A stretch of 64,000 bases of DNA from Myxococcales bacterium (GCA_016212965.1 JACRDA010000308.1:1-64000), one strand, 5' to 3'; positions 37,150 through 50,176 are shown, numbered from the stretch's first letter. The notes: generated by a model from the sequence alone, not told the origin. Made by a program: numbers and translations.

Positions 37150-38525
37150 GGCGCGGCCCGCCGCAGCGCCGCTTCACCTCGTGCGCGTGGCGGCGCGGGT
37201 CTCCGGGTCGTGAAGATCGCGCCGAGCGTGGTCGTCGCCTGCAGGCGGGAGGTGTCGCGCACCCCCTTCTGGAAGAGCTCGGCGTTCGCGACGTCGACGC
37301 GGTTGTCGATCATCACGAGGAAGTGCGACGTGGCTCGCAGGCCGAGGGTCAGGGTGGCCGTGCCGAGCAAGGTGTCGCGACCGGTGGCGGTCATGAGCCC
37401 GTCGGGGTCGCGCAGCACCTCGCCGCGGAGCGCGGCGTAGAAGAGCTCGGTCGGCCGGAGCTGGAGCGCCAGGCTGGCGCCGTACCACCCCACGAAGCAC
37501 GTCTCGCTCGAGCCGAGCGGCCGCCAGGGCTCGCCACCGACGTCGGCGTTCACGAGGATCCTCACGCTCTCGGCCGGCGTGAAGTCGAGCACGAGATCCA
37601 CGAGGTGCCGGAAGCGCGCATTGGCGCCGTCGCGATCGACGAGGACGTCTCCCCCGGGCGCGCCCGGCTCCGGCCTGCACCCGGCGTCCGGTACGAACGC
37701 CGAGCCGGCCTCGCAGGTGACCGTCGCCGTGTCGGGCTGCTCGGGTCCGGTCAGGTAGGTGAGGTAGCCGGCGAAGATGTCGCCGCCCCTGGCCGTGACC
37801 TGCAGACCGAACGTCTTGCCGGTGTTGTTGTCGACGGTGTCGTTCCACCCGTTCACGGCGAACAACCGGAGCCCGAGCTCCGGCAGCGGGTCGTACGCGA
37901 CGCGCAGGCCGGTGTGGAACAGGGGCTGCGCATACCAGTAGAGCGCGCCGCGCGTGTAGTTCATGTTCCCCTGGCTGTCGGCGACCTCCGCCCCCACGGG
38001 TGTGTCGAGCTTGCCGAAGTCGATCGTGAGCTCGCCGTCCTTGCCGAGCGGCTTGACCGACAGGAACGCCTGCTTCACGAACTGGAGGCCGAACGCGGCA
38101 TCGCTCGCGTTGTAGAGGGCCGACGAGGGACCGAAGCGCAGCCCGAGCGTGCCCCCGAAGGGCTCGGCCGGGTAGGCGAGATCGACGCCGGCCCAGTGAA
38201 GGGCGACGCCGTTGCTCACGTCGTAGGCACGGAATCCGTTGCCGCCTCCGAGACCGGGCGTCGGCGTCTGGGGCTTGGGGAACTGGTAGTTGAGGCCGAC
38301 GTAGCCGTCGACGAACGCCGACAGGTCGAAGCGCTCGTACCAGGGCTCGTCCTGCTCCGGCGCCGTGCCGCCGGCCGGTGGCTCTGCCGCGGCAGCGGTC
38401 GGCGAGGGTCCGGGCGCGGGCTGCGCGAAGGCCGTAGCGGTGGTGAGGAGGGTGAGGGACGACGCGGCGAGCAGGCACGTGCGCTGCGTCGATCCGCGGA
38501 CCACGGTGGCGAGCCGAGAGGACAT
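37098..38525 (-). CDS. Outer-membrane beta-barrel protein (BBP2-like porin)
   Basis: Signal peptide to TATAFAQ; DLSAFVDGYVGLNYQFP...LRFGPSSALYNASDAAFGLQFVKQAFLSVKPLGKDGELTIDFGKLDTPVGAEVADSQGNMNYTRGALYWYAQPLFHTGLRV. Confidence 0.8.
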   Translation of the reverse strand: MSSRLATVVRGSTQRTCLLAASSLTLLTTATAFAQPAPGPSPTAAAAEPPAGGTAPEQDEPWYERFDLSAFVDGYVGLNYQFPKPQTPTPGLGGGNGFRAYDVSNGVALHWAGVDLAYPAEPFGGTLGLRFGPSSALYNASDAAFGLQFVKQAFLSVKPLGKDGELTIDFGKLDTPVGAEVADSQGNMNYTRGALYWYAQPLFHTGLRVAYDPLPELGLRLFAVNGWNDTVDNNTGKTFGLQVTARGGDIFAGYLTYLTGPEQPDTATVTCEAGSAFVPDAGCRPEPGAPGGDVLVDRDGANARFRHLVDLVLDFTPAESVRILVNADVGGEPWRPLGSSETCFVGWYGASLALQLRPTELFYAALRGEVLRDPDGLMTATGRDTLLGTATLTLGLRATSHFLVMIDNRVDVANAELFQKGVRDTSRLQATTTLGAIFTTRRPAPPRARGEAALRRAAPQGVFVAPARRARISSI

Positions 38526-38548
38526 GACCAGCACCGTAGCCACGGCGC

Positions 38549-38565
38549 CGTCAACGCGGCGTCAA
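38549..38565 (-). promoter_or_regulatory. Pair of TTGACG half-sites, 11-bp period, facing the porin gene
   Basis: Minus strand TTGACG-CCGCG-TTGACG upstream of ATG at 38525. Confidence 0.6.
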
Positions 38566-38628
38566 GATTGCCCGCTCGGCTCGCAGACCGTGCGGCGCGT
38601 CGAGCGTTTCCGCGCCCACGCCGCAACC

Positions 38629-38677
38629 TTGAGCCTTTCTTGATGCCCGCTGCCCGAGACTTGACGCCCGGTTGAGG
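38629..38677 (+). promoter_or_regulatory. Four TTGA half-sites upstream of the kdp operon (11/21/11 spacing), candidate KdpE operator
   Basis: TTGAGC 38629, TTGATG 38640, TTGACG 38661, TTGAGG 38672; same spacing as 50119-50167. Confidence 0.75.
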
Positions 38678-38714
38678 CGCCATCGCTTAGCTTGACCGGT
38701 GAAGGTGCCCCCCA

Positions 38715-38948
38715 GTGGACCCCTACCGGCAGAGCAGCAGTCACGAAACCGCGGCGTCCGAGCGGGCGCGCTCCGGAGACGACGTGGCCGTGCACCTTGC
38801 GCTCTTCGGCATGGGGTGCATACCCATCGTGCTCGCGCTCGTGCGCGGGGGGTCGTGGGGCGTCGAGCCGACGCTCGGCTTGCTCGTCTGCCTGTGGGTC
38901 GCGCTGGCAGCCCTCCGGCAGCGGCGCCTGCGTCGACGCGGGGCCTGA
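38715..38948 (+). CDS. Small hypothetical membrane protein
   Basis: 77 aa from GTG, two hydrophobic segments (VAVHLALFGMGCIPIVLALV; GVEPTLGLLVCLWVALAAL). Confidence 0.4.
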   Translation: MDPYRQSSSHETAASERARSGDDVAVHLALFGMGCIPIVLALVRGGSWGVEPTLGLLVCLWVALAALRQRRLRRRGA

Positions 38949-38979
38949 CGCGCCGGGTGGGGCAGGAGAGAACAGAGCC

Positions 38980-39060
38980 ATGGATGCGCTCTACGTGGCT
39001 GTAATTGTGGTGTTTTTCGGCGCCGCCTGGGGATTCGTGCGCCTGTGTGGCCGGCTCTAG
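38980..39060 (+). CDS. 26-aa membrane microprotein upstream of kdpF
   Basis: ATG...TAG encodes MDALYVAVIVVFFGAAWGFVRLCGRL; GGAGAG upstream. Confidence 0.6.
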   Translation: MDALYVAVIVVFFGAAWGFVRLCGRL

Positions 39061-39082
39061 GGCCGCGCCGGAGGAACTCGAC

Positions 39083-39171
39083 ATGACCGGGCTCGAGTGG
39101 GTCGGAGCGGGGCTCGCCCTCGTTCTCCTGGGCTATTTGTTCGTGGCGCTGCTCCTGCCGGAGAAGCTGTC

Positions 39172-39175
<4 letters not shown>
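39083..39175 (+). CDS. kdpF: K+-transporting ATPase small subunit KdpF
   Basis: [30 protein letters not shown], KdpF-like; stop overlaps the kdpA start (ATGA). Confidence 0.8.
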
Positions 39176-41805
<2,630 letters not shown>

Positions 41806-41807
41806 CC

Positions 41808-42413
41808 ATGAAGACGCTGTTGCGACCCCTCCTGGTCCTCTTCGGAGCCCTCACCGTCCTCACGGGCCTGCTCTACCCGCTGCTCGTGACCGGCATCGCC
41901 CAAGGGCTCATGCCGGACAAGGCCAACGGCAGCCTGGTGCGCCGCGACGGCGTCGTCGTCGGCTCCTCGCTCATCGCGCAGCCGTTCGCGGATGCGGGGT
42001 ACTTCTGGAGCCGCCCGTCCGCCATCAGCACCCCCGACGGGCCGAACGCCTACGACGCCACTTCGTCGGCGGGCTCGAACCTCGGGCCCACGAACCCCGC
42101 CCTGTCGACGGCCGTCCGCGAACGCATCGCGACGCTGCGCGCGGCCGACCCCGGCAACGACGCGCCCGTGCCCATCGATCTCGTGACGGCCTCGGGCAGC
42201 GGCCTCGATCCCGAGCTGTCGCCCGCGGCGGCGTACTACCAGGTGCGGCGCGTCGCCCTGGCGCGCCACGCCGAGGAGGCCGAGGTGCGCGCGCTCGTCG
42301 ACGCGGCCATCGTGGGGCGCGTGCTCGGGGTGCTCGGGGAGCCCACGGTGAACGTGCTGCGGTTGAACCTCGCGCTCGACGAGCGCCTGCCGCGACCGCC
42401 ACGCGCCGACTGA
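41808..42413 (+). CDS. kdpC: K+-transporting ATPase subunit C
   Basis: GLLYPLLVTGIAQGLMPDKANGSLV; GSSLIAQPFADAGYFWSRPSA; SGSGLDPELSPAAAYYQVRRVA. Confidence 0.95.
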   Translation: MKTLLRPLLVLFGALTVLTGLLYPLLVTGIAQGLMPDKANGSLVRRDGVVVGSSLIAQPFADAGYFWSRPSAISTPDGPNAYDATSSAGSNLGPTNPALSTAVRERIATLRAADPGNDAPVPIDLVTASGSGLDPELSPAAAYYQVRRVALARHAEEAEVRALVDAAIVGRVLGVLGEPTVNVLRLNLALDERLPRPPRAD

Positions 42414-42435
42414 GCGCCGAACGCGCCGGCAAGCC

Positions 42436-45158
42436 ATGGACGAGCCCCCGGCCTCGCGCCCCGATCCGGACCTCCTGCTGCGTCGCCTCCACGCCGAGGA
42501 GGAGCGGCTGCGCCGGGGCAACCTCAAGGTCTTCTTCGGGTGCGCGCCCGGCGTGGGCAAGACCTACGCCATGCTCGAGAACGCGCGGCGCCTGCGAGCC
42601 AACGGCGTCGACGTGGTCATCGGCTGCGTCGAGACGCACGGCCGTGCGGAGACGGCCGCCCTGTGCGAGGGGCTCGAGCACATGCCGATGCGCGTCGTGC
42701 TCTACCGCGGCGCGAAGCTCCTCGAGCTCGATCTCGAGGGGGTGCTCGCGCGCAAGCCGCGGGTGCTCTTGCTCGACGAGCTGGCGCACACGAACGCCCC
42801 GGGCACGCGCCACAAGAAGCGCTGGCAGGACGTGCTCGATCTGCTCGACGCCGGTATCGAGGTGCACACGACCCTGAACGTGCAGCACATCGAGAGCCTG
42901 AACGACGTGGTCGCGCAGGTGACCTCGGTGCGGGTGCGCGAGACGGTGCCCGATCGCATGCTCGATCGCGCCGACGAGATCGAGCTCGTCGATCTGCCGC
43001 CCGAGGCGCTGCTCGCGCGCCTGCAGGAAGGCAAGGTGTACCTGCCCACCGAGGCCACGCGCGCCGCGCAGAGCTTCTTCAAGCGCGGCAACCTGCTCGC
43101 CCTGCGCGAGCTCGCCCTGCGGCGCACGGCCGACCGCGTGGACGCCGACATGCTGGCGTACCGCGAGGCGCACGCCATCGACGCCACCTGGCCGGCAGGC
43201 GAGCGCATCCTCGTGTGCGTCGGCCCGAGCCCGTCGTCGGCGCGCCTCGTGCGGGCCGCGCGCCGCATGGCGGCGGGCCTGCGGGCCCCGTGGGTGGCGG
43301 CCTCGGTGGACGCGATGGGGGTCGCGCCCATGACGCGCGCCGACCGCGAGCGGCTCGACGCGAACCTCTCGCTCGCCGAGTCGCTCGGCGGCGAGGTCGT
43401 GCGCCTGGCCGGCAAGAGCGTGAGCGAGGCCCTGTTCGACTACGCCAGGCGGCACAACGCCACGCGCCTCATCGTCGGCAAGCCGACCCACGCGCCGCTG
43501 CGCGACCGGCTGCGCGGCTCGTTGCTCGACGATCTCGTGCGCCACAGCGGGGAGATCGACGTGCACGTGATCTCCGGCGATGCGGGTCCTCGCGCCCGGG
43601 CGCCCGAGCGGACGGCAGCGCGGCGCACCATCCCGTGGCGCGCGCTCGCGTCCGCCACCGGCCTCGTCGCCGCCGCCACGGCCTTCGGTCACGTGGGGCG
43701 CGACTTCTGGTCCCCGGTCGACATCGTGATGATCTACCTGCTCGTCATCACGGTGGTGGCCGTCGGGCTCGGGCGCGGAGCGTCGCTCCTCGCTGCCGCC
43801 CTGTCGGTCGCCTGCTACGACTTCTTCTTCGTGCCGCCGTTCTACACCTTCGCGGTGAGCGACGCGCGCCACGTCCTCACGTTCGTCGTGATGTTCGTCG
43901 TGAGCGTCGTCATCGGTACCTTGACGCTGCGCGTACGGCGGCAGGAGGGCGCCGCGCGGACGCGCGAGGAGCGCACCGCCGGGCTCTACGCCCTGACGCG
44001 CGATCTCGCGACGGCGGCCGACGACGCGAGCGTGGCGCGGGTATCGCGCGCCACGCAGCCACGGCCTTCCACACCGGGGCCGTCGTGCTCGAGGCGGCCC
44101 CCCGGCCGGGCGACCCGCTCCACGTGCTCGCCGAGAGGGGCTCGGTGCCGCTCGAGAGCCCGGAGCACGCGGTGGCGCGCTGGGTGCTCGAGCACGGGCG
44201 GCCGGCCGGCGCCGGCACCGACACCCTGCCCGGCGCGCGCCTGCGCTGCCTGCCGCTCGGCACCGGCGCCGAGCCGCTCGCGGTGCTGGGCCTCGCGGCG
44301 CCGGATGCGCAGGCGGCGCCCGCGCCGGAGCGCGACTTCGTCGAGGCGTTCCTGCGCCAGGCGAGCCTCGCCCTCGAGCGCGCGCACCTCGCCGACGAGG
44401 CGAAGGCGGCGGCGCTGCAGGCGCGGACGGAGCAGCTCAGGAGCTCGCTCCTGTCGGCCGTGTCGCACGATCTACGCACGCCGCTCGCGGTCATCACGGG
44501 CGCCGCCACGGCGCTCCGCGACGACACCGCAGCGATCCGTCCGGCCGAGCGCGTCGAGCTCGTGGACACGATCTGCGTCGAGGCGCACCGCCTCGAGCGC
44601 CTCGTCGGCAACATCCTCGACATGACGCGACTCGAGTCGGGCACCTTGCAGGTCAAGCGCGAGTGGGTCCCGGTCGACGAGCTCGTCGGGGCCGCGCTGA
44701 CGCGCCTCGAGAGCGAGCTCGAGAGCCGCCCCATCACGACGGAGCTGCCGGACGAGCTGCCGCTCTTGTCGGTCGATCCGGTGCTGTTCGAGCAGCTGCT
44801 CGTGAACGTGCTCGACAACGCCGCGCGCTACACGCCGGCCGCGAGCGCCATCGACCTCCGAGCCCGCACCGAGAACGGCGCCGTCGTGCTCGAGATCGCG
44901 GACCGCGGCCCGGGCCTGCCGCCGGGTGCCGAGAACAAGATCTTCGAGAAGTTCGTGCGCGGCCCGGGCAACACGGAGCGCGGCGCCGGGCTCGGGCTCG
45001 CGATCTGTCGCGCGATTGCCGAATCGCACGGCGGCCGCATCGAGGCCGAGAACCGCGAGGGCGGCGGCGCCACGTTCCGCATCCGCATGCCCGAGCTCGA
45101 GCTCGGGCCGAGCGAGGCGAGCGCGCGTGCCGAGGCGAGCCGGGGGGCGCCGCCGTGA
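42436..45158 (+). pseudogene. kdpD: KdpD sensor kinase, copy 1, frameshifted
   Basis: Frame 1: FFGCAPGVGKTYAMLE...GYALTRDLATAADDASVAR-type sequence to about 44035; then frame of ORF 42540..45158: GIARHAATAFHTGAVVLEAA...LLSAVSHDLRTPLAVITGA...GLGLAICRAIAESHGG. Single-nt indel near 44030-44045. Confidence 0.85.
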
Positions 45159-45907
45159 AGCTCGAGGGCAAGCGCGTGCTCGTCGTCGAGGACGAGCCCG
45201 AGATGCGCCGCTTCCTGCGCGCGGCGCTCGGGTCGCACGGCCTCGAGATCGTCGAGGCCGCGACGCTCGGCGCGGCCACGCGTGAGGTCACCAGCCGGAG
45301 CTTCGATCTCGTCTTGCTCGACCTCGGGCTGCCCGACGGTGACGGCCTCGCACTCGCGGCGGAGCTCCGAGGCTTCACGGGCGTGCCCATCATCGTGCTG
45401 TCGGCGCGCCGGCGTGAGGACGACAAGGTGCAGGCGCTCGACGCCGGCGCGGACGACTACCTCACCAAGCCCTTCGGCATGAACGAGCTCCTGGCGCGGA
45501 TGCGCGTGGCGCTGCGCCACGCGGAGCGCGCGGCGCGCGCGCCCGAGCCGGCCGTCGAGCACTTCGGCCCGCTCTCGCTCGACCGCGCGCGACGGCGCGT
45601 CGAGGTGTCGGGGCGCGAGATCCGCCTCACGCCGACCGAGTACCGCATGCTCGGCCTGCTCGCCGACCACGCGGGGCGCGTGCTCACGCACCGGCAGATC
45701 GCGCAGGGTGTCTGGGGGGAGAGCCGCACCGTGGAGGCGCACCACGTGCGCGTCCACATGGCCCTGCTGCGCAAGAAGCTCGAGGCGAGTCCGGCGCGGC
45801 CGAGACTGCTCTTGACGGAGCCCGGCGTGGGGTATCGGCTGTGCGAGCCCGACCTCGAGACCCGGGCGGAGCTCCCGCGCTCGACCGACCCGCACCCGGA
45901 GGAGTAG
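45155..45907 (+). CDS. kdpE: KdpE response regulator (OmpR family), copy 1
   Basis: VLVVEDEPEMRRFLRAALGSHG...DLVLLDLGLPDGDGL...ADDYLTKPFGMNELLARMRVALRH; C-terminal winged helix. GTG at 45155 overlaps kdpD stop. Confidence 0.9.
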   Translation: MKLEGKRVLVVEDEPEMRRFLRAALGSHGLEIVEAATLGAATREVTSRSFDLVLLDLGLPDGDGLALAAELRGFTGVPIIVLSARRREDDKVQALDAGADDYLTKPFGMNELLARMRVALRHAERAARAPEPAVEHFGPLSLDRARRRVEVSGREIRLTPTEYRMLGLLADHAGRVLTHRQIAQGVWGESRTVEAHHVRVHMALLRKKLEASPARPRLLLTEPGVGYRLCEPDLETRAELPRSTDPHPEE

Positions 45908-45961
45908 AACGGGCGTGAGCTCGGCCCGGCGCGGGCTCCTCCCGACGCGCCAGCCATCGCC

Positions 45962-48688
45962 ATGGAACCGCCCGACGCGCGCCCCGATCCCGATGCGCTC
46001 CTCCGGCGCGTCACCGCCGAGGAGGAGCGCGCGCGGCGCGCCAAGCTGAAGCTCTATTTCGGGTTCGCGCCCGGCGTCGGCAAGACGTACGCGATGCTCG
46101 AGGTGGCGCAGCGGCTCCGGGCCGAAGGCGTCGACGTCGTCGTCGGCTGCGTCGAGACGCACGGGCGCGCCGAGACGGCGGCGCTCGCGGCGGGGCTCCC
46201 TGCCCTGCCGCGGCTCACCGTGCCGTACCGCGGCACGACGCTCGAGGAGCTCGATCTCGAGGCGGCCCTGGCGCGCCGCCCCGCCGTGCTCTTGCTCGAC
46301 GAGCTCGCGCACACCAACGCCCCCGGCCTGCGCCACAAGAAGCGCTGGCAAGATCTGCTCGATCTGCTCGCCGCCGGCATCGAGGTCCACACGACGCTCA
46401 ACGTGCAGCACGTCGAGAGCTTGAACGACGTCATCGCGCAGGTGACGGGCGTGCGCGTGCGCGAGACGGTGCCCGACCACGTCCTCGATCGTGCCGACGA
46501 GATCGAGCTCGTCGATCTGCCGCCCGAGGAGCTGCTCCTGCGCCTGCGCGAGGGCAAGGTGTACGTGCCGGAGCAGGCGGCACGCGCGACCCAGAACTTC
46601 TTCCAGCGGGGCAAGCTCCTCGCCCTGCGCGAGCTCGCCCTGCGGCGCACGGCCGAGCGCGTCGAGGCCGACGTCCGCGCCTACCGCGAGGAGCACTCCA
46701 TCCAGGCGACCTGGGCGTCCGCGGAGCGCATTCTCGTGTGCGTGAGCCCGAGCCCCACCTCCGCGCGCCTCGTGCGGGGCGCGTACCGCATGGCGTCCGG
46801 CCTGCGCGCCCACTGGGTCGCGGCCTACGTCGACGTGCTCGGGACGCCGCTCGCCGGACGGACGGATCGCGAGCGGCTCGAGGGCCACCTGCACCTCGCC
46901 GAGTCGCTCGGCGCGGAGATCGTGCGGCTGGCAGGCAGCAAGGTGAGCACCGCCTTGCTCGAGTACGCCCGCCAGCACCACGTGACGCGCCTCGTCATCG
47001 GCAAGCCCACGCACCCGCGGCTGCGCGACCGGCTGCGCGGCTCCTTGCTCGACGAGGTCGTGCGCGGCAGCGGCGACATCGACGTGCACGTCATCTCGGG
47101 CGACGAGTCCGCGACCCCGCCACCCGCCGCAGCGCTGCCGCCCCGCGCCCCCCTGCGCGGCGCCTCGTACGCCTCCGCGGTCGCCCTCGTGGCCGCCGCG
47201 ACCGTGATCGGCATCGTCGCGCGCTCCGTGTTCGCCGACGCCGACACGGCCATGATCTACCTCTTCGTCATCACGGTCGCGGGCGCCTGGCTCGGGCGCG
47301 GGCCCTCCCTCGTCGCCGCCGCGCTGGCGGTCGCGGCGTTCGACTTCTTCTTCGTGCCGCCCTTCCACACCTTCGCGGTCTCCGACGCCCGGCACCTGCT
47401 CACCTTCGCGGTCATGTTCGCCGTCGGCGTCGCCACGAGCGCGCTCGCCGCGCGCCTGCGCCGTCAGGAGCGGGCCGCCACGAGCCGCGAAGCGCGGACG
47501 GGGGCGCTCTACGCGCTCAGCCGCGAGCTCGGCGCGGCCGTCGACGCCCACGGCGTCGCGCTCGCGGCCGCCCACCACGCGGCGGCGGCCTTCGGCGGGG
47601 GTGCGGCCGTGCTCCTGCTCGGGGAAGGCAGCGAGCTCCGCACGGTGGCGCCGCGCAGCCACACGGTGCTCGGCCCGGACGAGCTCGCGGTCGCGCGCTG
47701 GGCGCTCGAGCACGGCGAGCCCGCGGGTGCCGGTGCCGACACCCTCCCGGGCGCCCGCATCCGCTGCCTGCCGCTCGTCTCGAGCGGCGTGCCGCTCGGC
47801 GTGCTCGCGCTCTCGGCGCCCGAGCACGGCGCGCTCGCGCCGGCCGACCGCGACTTCGTCGAGGCCTTCCTCCGCCAGGTGTGCCTCGCGCTCGAGCGGG
47901 CGCGGTTGGCCGAGGAGGCCAAGGCCGCCGCGCTCAAGGCGCGCACCGAGGAGATGAGGAGCTCGCTCCTCTCGGCCGTGTCGCACGACCTCCGGACGCC
48001 GCTCGCCGTCATCACGGGCGCGGCCGCGGTGCTCGGCGACGACGAGACCGCGCTCTCTGCCACGGACCGGGCGGAGCTCGTCGGCACGATCGGCGACGAG
48101 GCGCGGCGGCTCGAGCGGCTCGTGGGCAACCTGCTCGACATGACGCGCCTCGAGGCCGGCGTCGCCCCGAAACGCGAGTGGGTGCCGCTCGAGGAGCTCG
48201 TCGGCTCGGCGCTCGGACGGCTCGAGCGCGAGCTCGAGGGCCGCACGATCACGACCGAGCTCGCCGCCGATCTGCCGCTCCTGCCGATCGACCCGGTGTC
48301 GTTCGAGCAGGTGTTCGTCAACCTGCTCGACAACGCCGCCAAGCACACGCCCACCGCGAGTCCGATCGAGCTCGCGGCCTCGTTCGCCGGCGGCGTGGCG
48401 ACGATCGAGGTGCGCGACCGCGGCGCCGGCGTGCCGCCCGAGGCCCGCGAACGGCTGTTCGAGAAGTTCTACCGGGGGCCGGGCGCGAGCGGCGCCGGCT
48501 CGGGCCTCGGGCTCGCCATCTGTCGCGCCGTCGTCGAGGCCCACGGCGGCACGCTCGAGGCGGAGAATCGACCCGGCGGCGGCGCCGTGTTCCGCGTGCG
48601 GCTGCCGATCGTCGGCGAGCCCCCCGGGGTCGACCCCGAGGCGCCGCTCGTCGAGAGCGCCCGCCAGCCTTCGGAGGTAGCACCATGA
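45962..48688 (+). CDS. kdpD: KdpD sensor kinase, copy 2 (intact)
   Basis: 908 aa: FGFAPGVGKTYAMLEVAQRLRAEGVDVVVGCVETHGRAETAAL...SLLSAVSHDLRTPLAVITGAAAVLG...GSGLGLAICRAVVEAHGG. Confidence 0.95.
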   Translation: MEPPDARPDPDALLRRVTAEEERARRAKLKLYFGFAPGVGKTYAMLEVAQRLRAEGVDVVVGCVETHGRAETAALAAGLPALPRLTVPYRGTTLEELDLEAALARRPAVLLLDELAHTNAPGLRHKKRWQDLLDLLAAGIEVHTTLNVQHVESLNDVIAQVTGVRVRETVPDHVLDRADEIELVDLPPEELLLRLREGKVYVPEQAARATQNFFQRGKLLALRELALRRTAERVEADVRAYREEHSIQATWASAERILVCVSPSPTSARLVRGAYRMASGLRAHWVAAYVDVLGTPLAGRTDRERLEGHLHLAESLGAEIVRLAGSKVSTALLEYARQHHVTRLVIGKPTHPRLRDRLRGSLLDEVVRGSGDIDVHVISGDESATPPPAAALPPRAPLRGASYASAVALVAAATVIGIVARSVFADADTAMIYLFVITVAGAWLGRGPSLVAAALAVAAFDFFFVPPFHTFAVSDARHLLTFAVMFAVGVATSALAARLRRQERAATSREARTGALYALSRELGAAVDAHGVALAAAHHAAAAFGGGAAVLLLGEGSELRTVAPRSHTVLGPDELAVARWALEHGEPAGAGADTLPGARIRCLPLVSSGVPLGVLALSAPEHGALAPADRDFVEAFLRQVCLALERARLAEEAKAAALKARTEEMRSSLLSAVSHDLRTPLAVITGAAAVLGDDETALSATDRAELVGTIGDEARRLERLVGNLLDMTRLEAGVAPKREWVPLEELVGSALGRLERELEGRTITTELAADLPLLPIDPVSFEQVFVNLLDNAAKHTPTASPIELAASFAGGVATIEVRDRGAGVPPEARERLFEKFYRGPGASGAGSGLGLAICRAVVEAHGGTLEAENRPGGGAVFRVRLPIVGEPPGVDPEAPLVESARQPSEVAP

Positions 48689-49407
48689 GCGACGAGACCG
48701 GTCCGCTCGTCCTCGTCGTCGAGGACGAGCCGCAGATGCGACGCCTGCTGCGCGCCTCGCTCGGCTCCCACGGCTTCCGGCTGCTCGAGGCCGGCACGAC
48801 GGCCGACGCCCTGCGCCTCGTGACCTCCGCCCACCCCGACATCGTTCTGCTCGATCTCGGCCTGCCCGACGGCGACGGCCTCGAGCTCGCCCGCCAGTTG
48901 CGGGAGTGGACGCTCGTCCCCATCGTGGTCGTCTCGGCGCGCGGGCGCGAGGACGACAAGGTGGCGGCGCTCGACGCCGGGGCCGACGACTACCTCACCA
49001 AGCCCTTCGGCGTGAACGAGCTCCTGGCGCGCATGCGCGTCGCGCTCCGCCACGCCGAGCGCGCGCGCAGCCACGAGCCGGCCCCCGTGCTCACCTTCGG
49101 CGGCCTCACCATCGACCGCACGCGGCGCGAGGTCACGCTCGACGGCGCGCCCGTGCACCTCACGCCGATCGAGTACCGGCTCTTGCTGCTACTCGCCGAG
49201 CACGCGGGGCGGGTGCTCACCCACCGCCAGATCCTGAAGGAGGTGTGGGGCCCGGCGCAGCAGAACCAGACCCACTACGTGCGCGTGCACATGGCCGAGC
49301 TCCGGAAGAAGATCGAGGCCGAGCCCGCCCGCCCGAAGCTCCTGCTCACCGAGCCCGGCGTCGGCTACCGGCTGCGCGACGAGCCGCCGAAGGCGGGGCC
49401 GTCTTGA
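48685..49407 (+). CDS. kdpE: KdpE response regulator (OmpR family), copy 2
   Basis: VLVVEDEPQMRRLLRASLGSHG...ADDYLTKPFGVNELLARMRVALRHAERA...LLTEPGVGYRLRDEPP; ATG overlaps kdpD stop. Confidence 0.93.
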   Translation: MSDETGPLVLVVEDEPQMRRLLRASLGSHGFRLLEAGTTADALRLVTSAHPDIVLLDLGLPDGDGLELARQLREWTLVPIVVVSARGREDDKVAALDAGADDYLTKPFGVNELLARMRVALRHAERARSHEPAPVLTFGGLTIDRTRREVTLDGAPVHLTPIEYRLLLLLAEHAGRVLTHRQILKEVWGPAQQNQTHYVRVHMAELRKKIEAEPARPKLLLTEPGVGYRLRDEPPKAGPS

Positions 49408-49485
49408 CGCCTCGATGATGCCCTCGCGGGCCGAGGCTACGGGCGAGCGCGCTCGCGCGCGTCGTCGGGGCGAGGCGGCGCGGAA

Positions 49486-50052
49486 TCAGGCCGGACCGAC
49501 GACATCGCCCACCGCCATCGCCACGTCGGGAAATCGGCGCAGAGCGATCGTCTCACCGGGCCGATGCACGGTGACGAGCGCGTAGGTCCCGTCGCGAGGC
49601 TCGGCATGCAGTTCGATGGCGCGATCCACCAGGTTGACGACCCAGTACTCCTCGACGCCCGACTCGGCGTAGAGGCGCGCCTTCGGGCCGCGGTCCTTGC
49701 GCAGGCTCGCGTCCGCAACCTCGACGATGAGCCACGCGTCGCTGGGATGTGCATCCCGGTAGCTGCGACGCGGCACGACCGCCAGATCCGGCTCGGGCTC
49801 GGAGCCGTCGGACGCCGCGAAGGCGCTTTGCACGCGCACCTTCGCGCGCGAGCCGAGGGCCGCGATGAGCCGCTCGGCGAGCTCCCCGAGGCGATCGTCG
49901 TGCTCGGGACCATGAGGGCTCATGGCGACGATGGTGCCATACAGGAGCTCGACGCGATCGTCGCCAAGCACGCCCGCCGCGACGATCTGCTCGTACTCGC
50001 AGCGGCGCATGGGGCGCGGCGTCTCCGGGGCAATTTCGCGCGGGTCGAGCAC
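49486..50052 (-). CDS. Uma2 family (DUF820) endonuclease-like protein
   Basis: RCEYEQIVAAGVLGDDRVELLYGTIVAMSPHGPEHD; SEPEPDLAVVPRRSYRDAHPSDAWLIVEVADASLRKDRGPKARLYAESGVEEYWVVNL. Confidence 0.9.
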   Translation of the reverse strand: MLDPREIAPETPRPMRRCEYEQIVAAGVLGDDRVELLYGTIVAMSPHGPEHDDRLGELAERLIAALGSRAKVRVQSAFAASDGSEPEPDLAVVPRRSYRDAHPSDAWLIVEVADASLRKDRGPKARLYAESGVEEYWVVNLVDRAIELHAEPRDGTYALVTVHRPGETIALRRFPDVAMAVGDVVGPA

Positions 50053-50118
50053 CCGACCAGCGTAGCACGATCCGCTCCGCCGCCCGTCCGGAGCCAGCGC
50101 GGGCGCCGGGCCGCCGTC

Positions 50119-50167
50119 TTGATGCTTTCTTGATGTCGGGCTGCCGCGCCTTGATGTCTTCTTGATG
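50119..50167 (+). promoter_or_regulatory. Four TTGATG half-sites upstream of the KimA-like transporter (11/21/11 spacing), candidate KdpE operator
   Basis: TTGATG at 50119, 50130, 50151, 50162. Confidence 0.78.
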
Positions 50168-50176
50168 TGCCCGGGT

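Noticed and set aside
44828-48544. 1238-aa minus-strand ORF across kdpE1/kdpD2
   Set aside because: Antisense shadow of well-supported kdp genes; Arg/Gly/His/Glu-rich translation, a product of GC3 bias.
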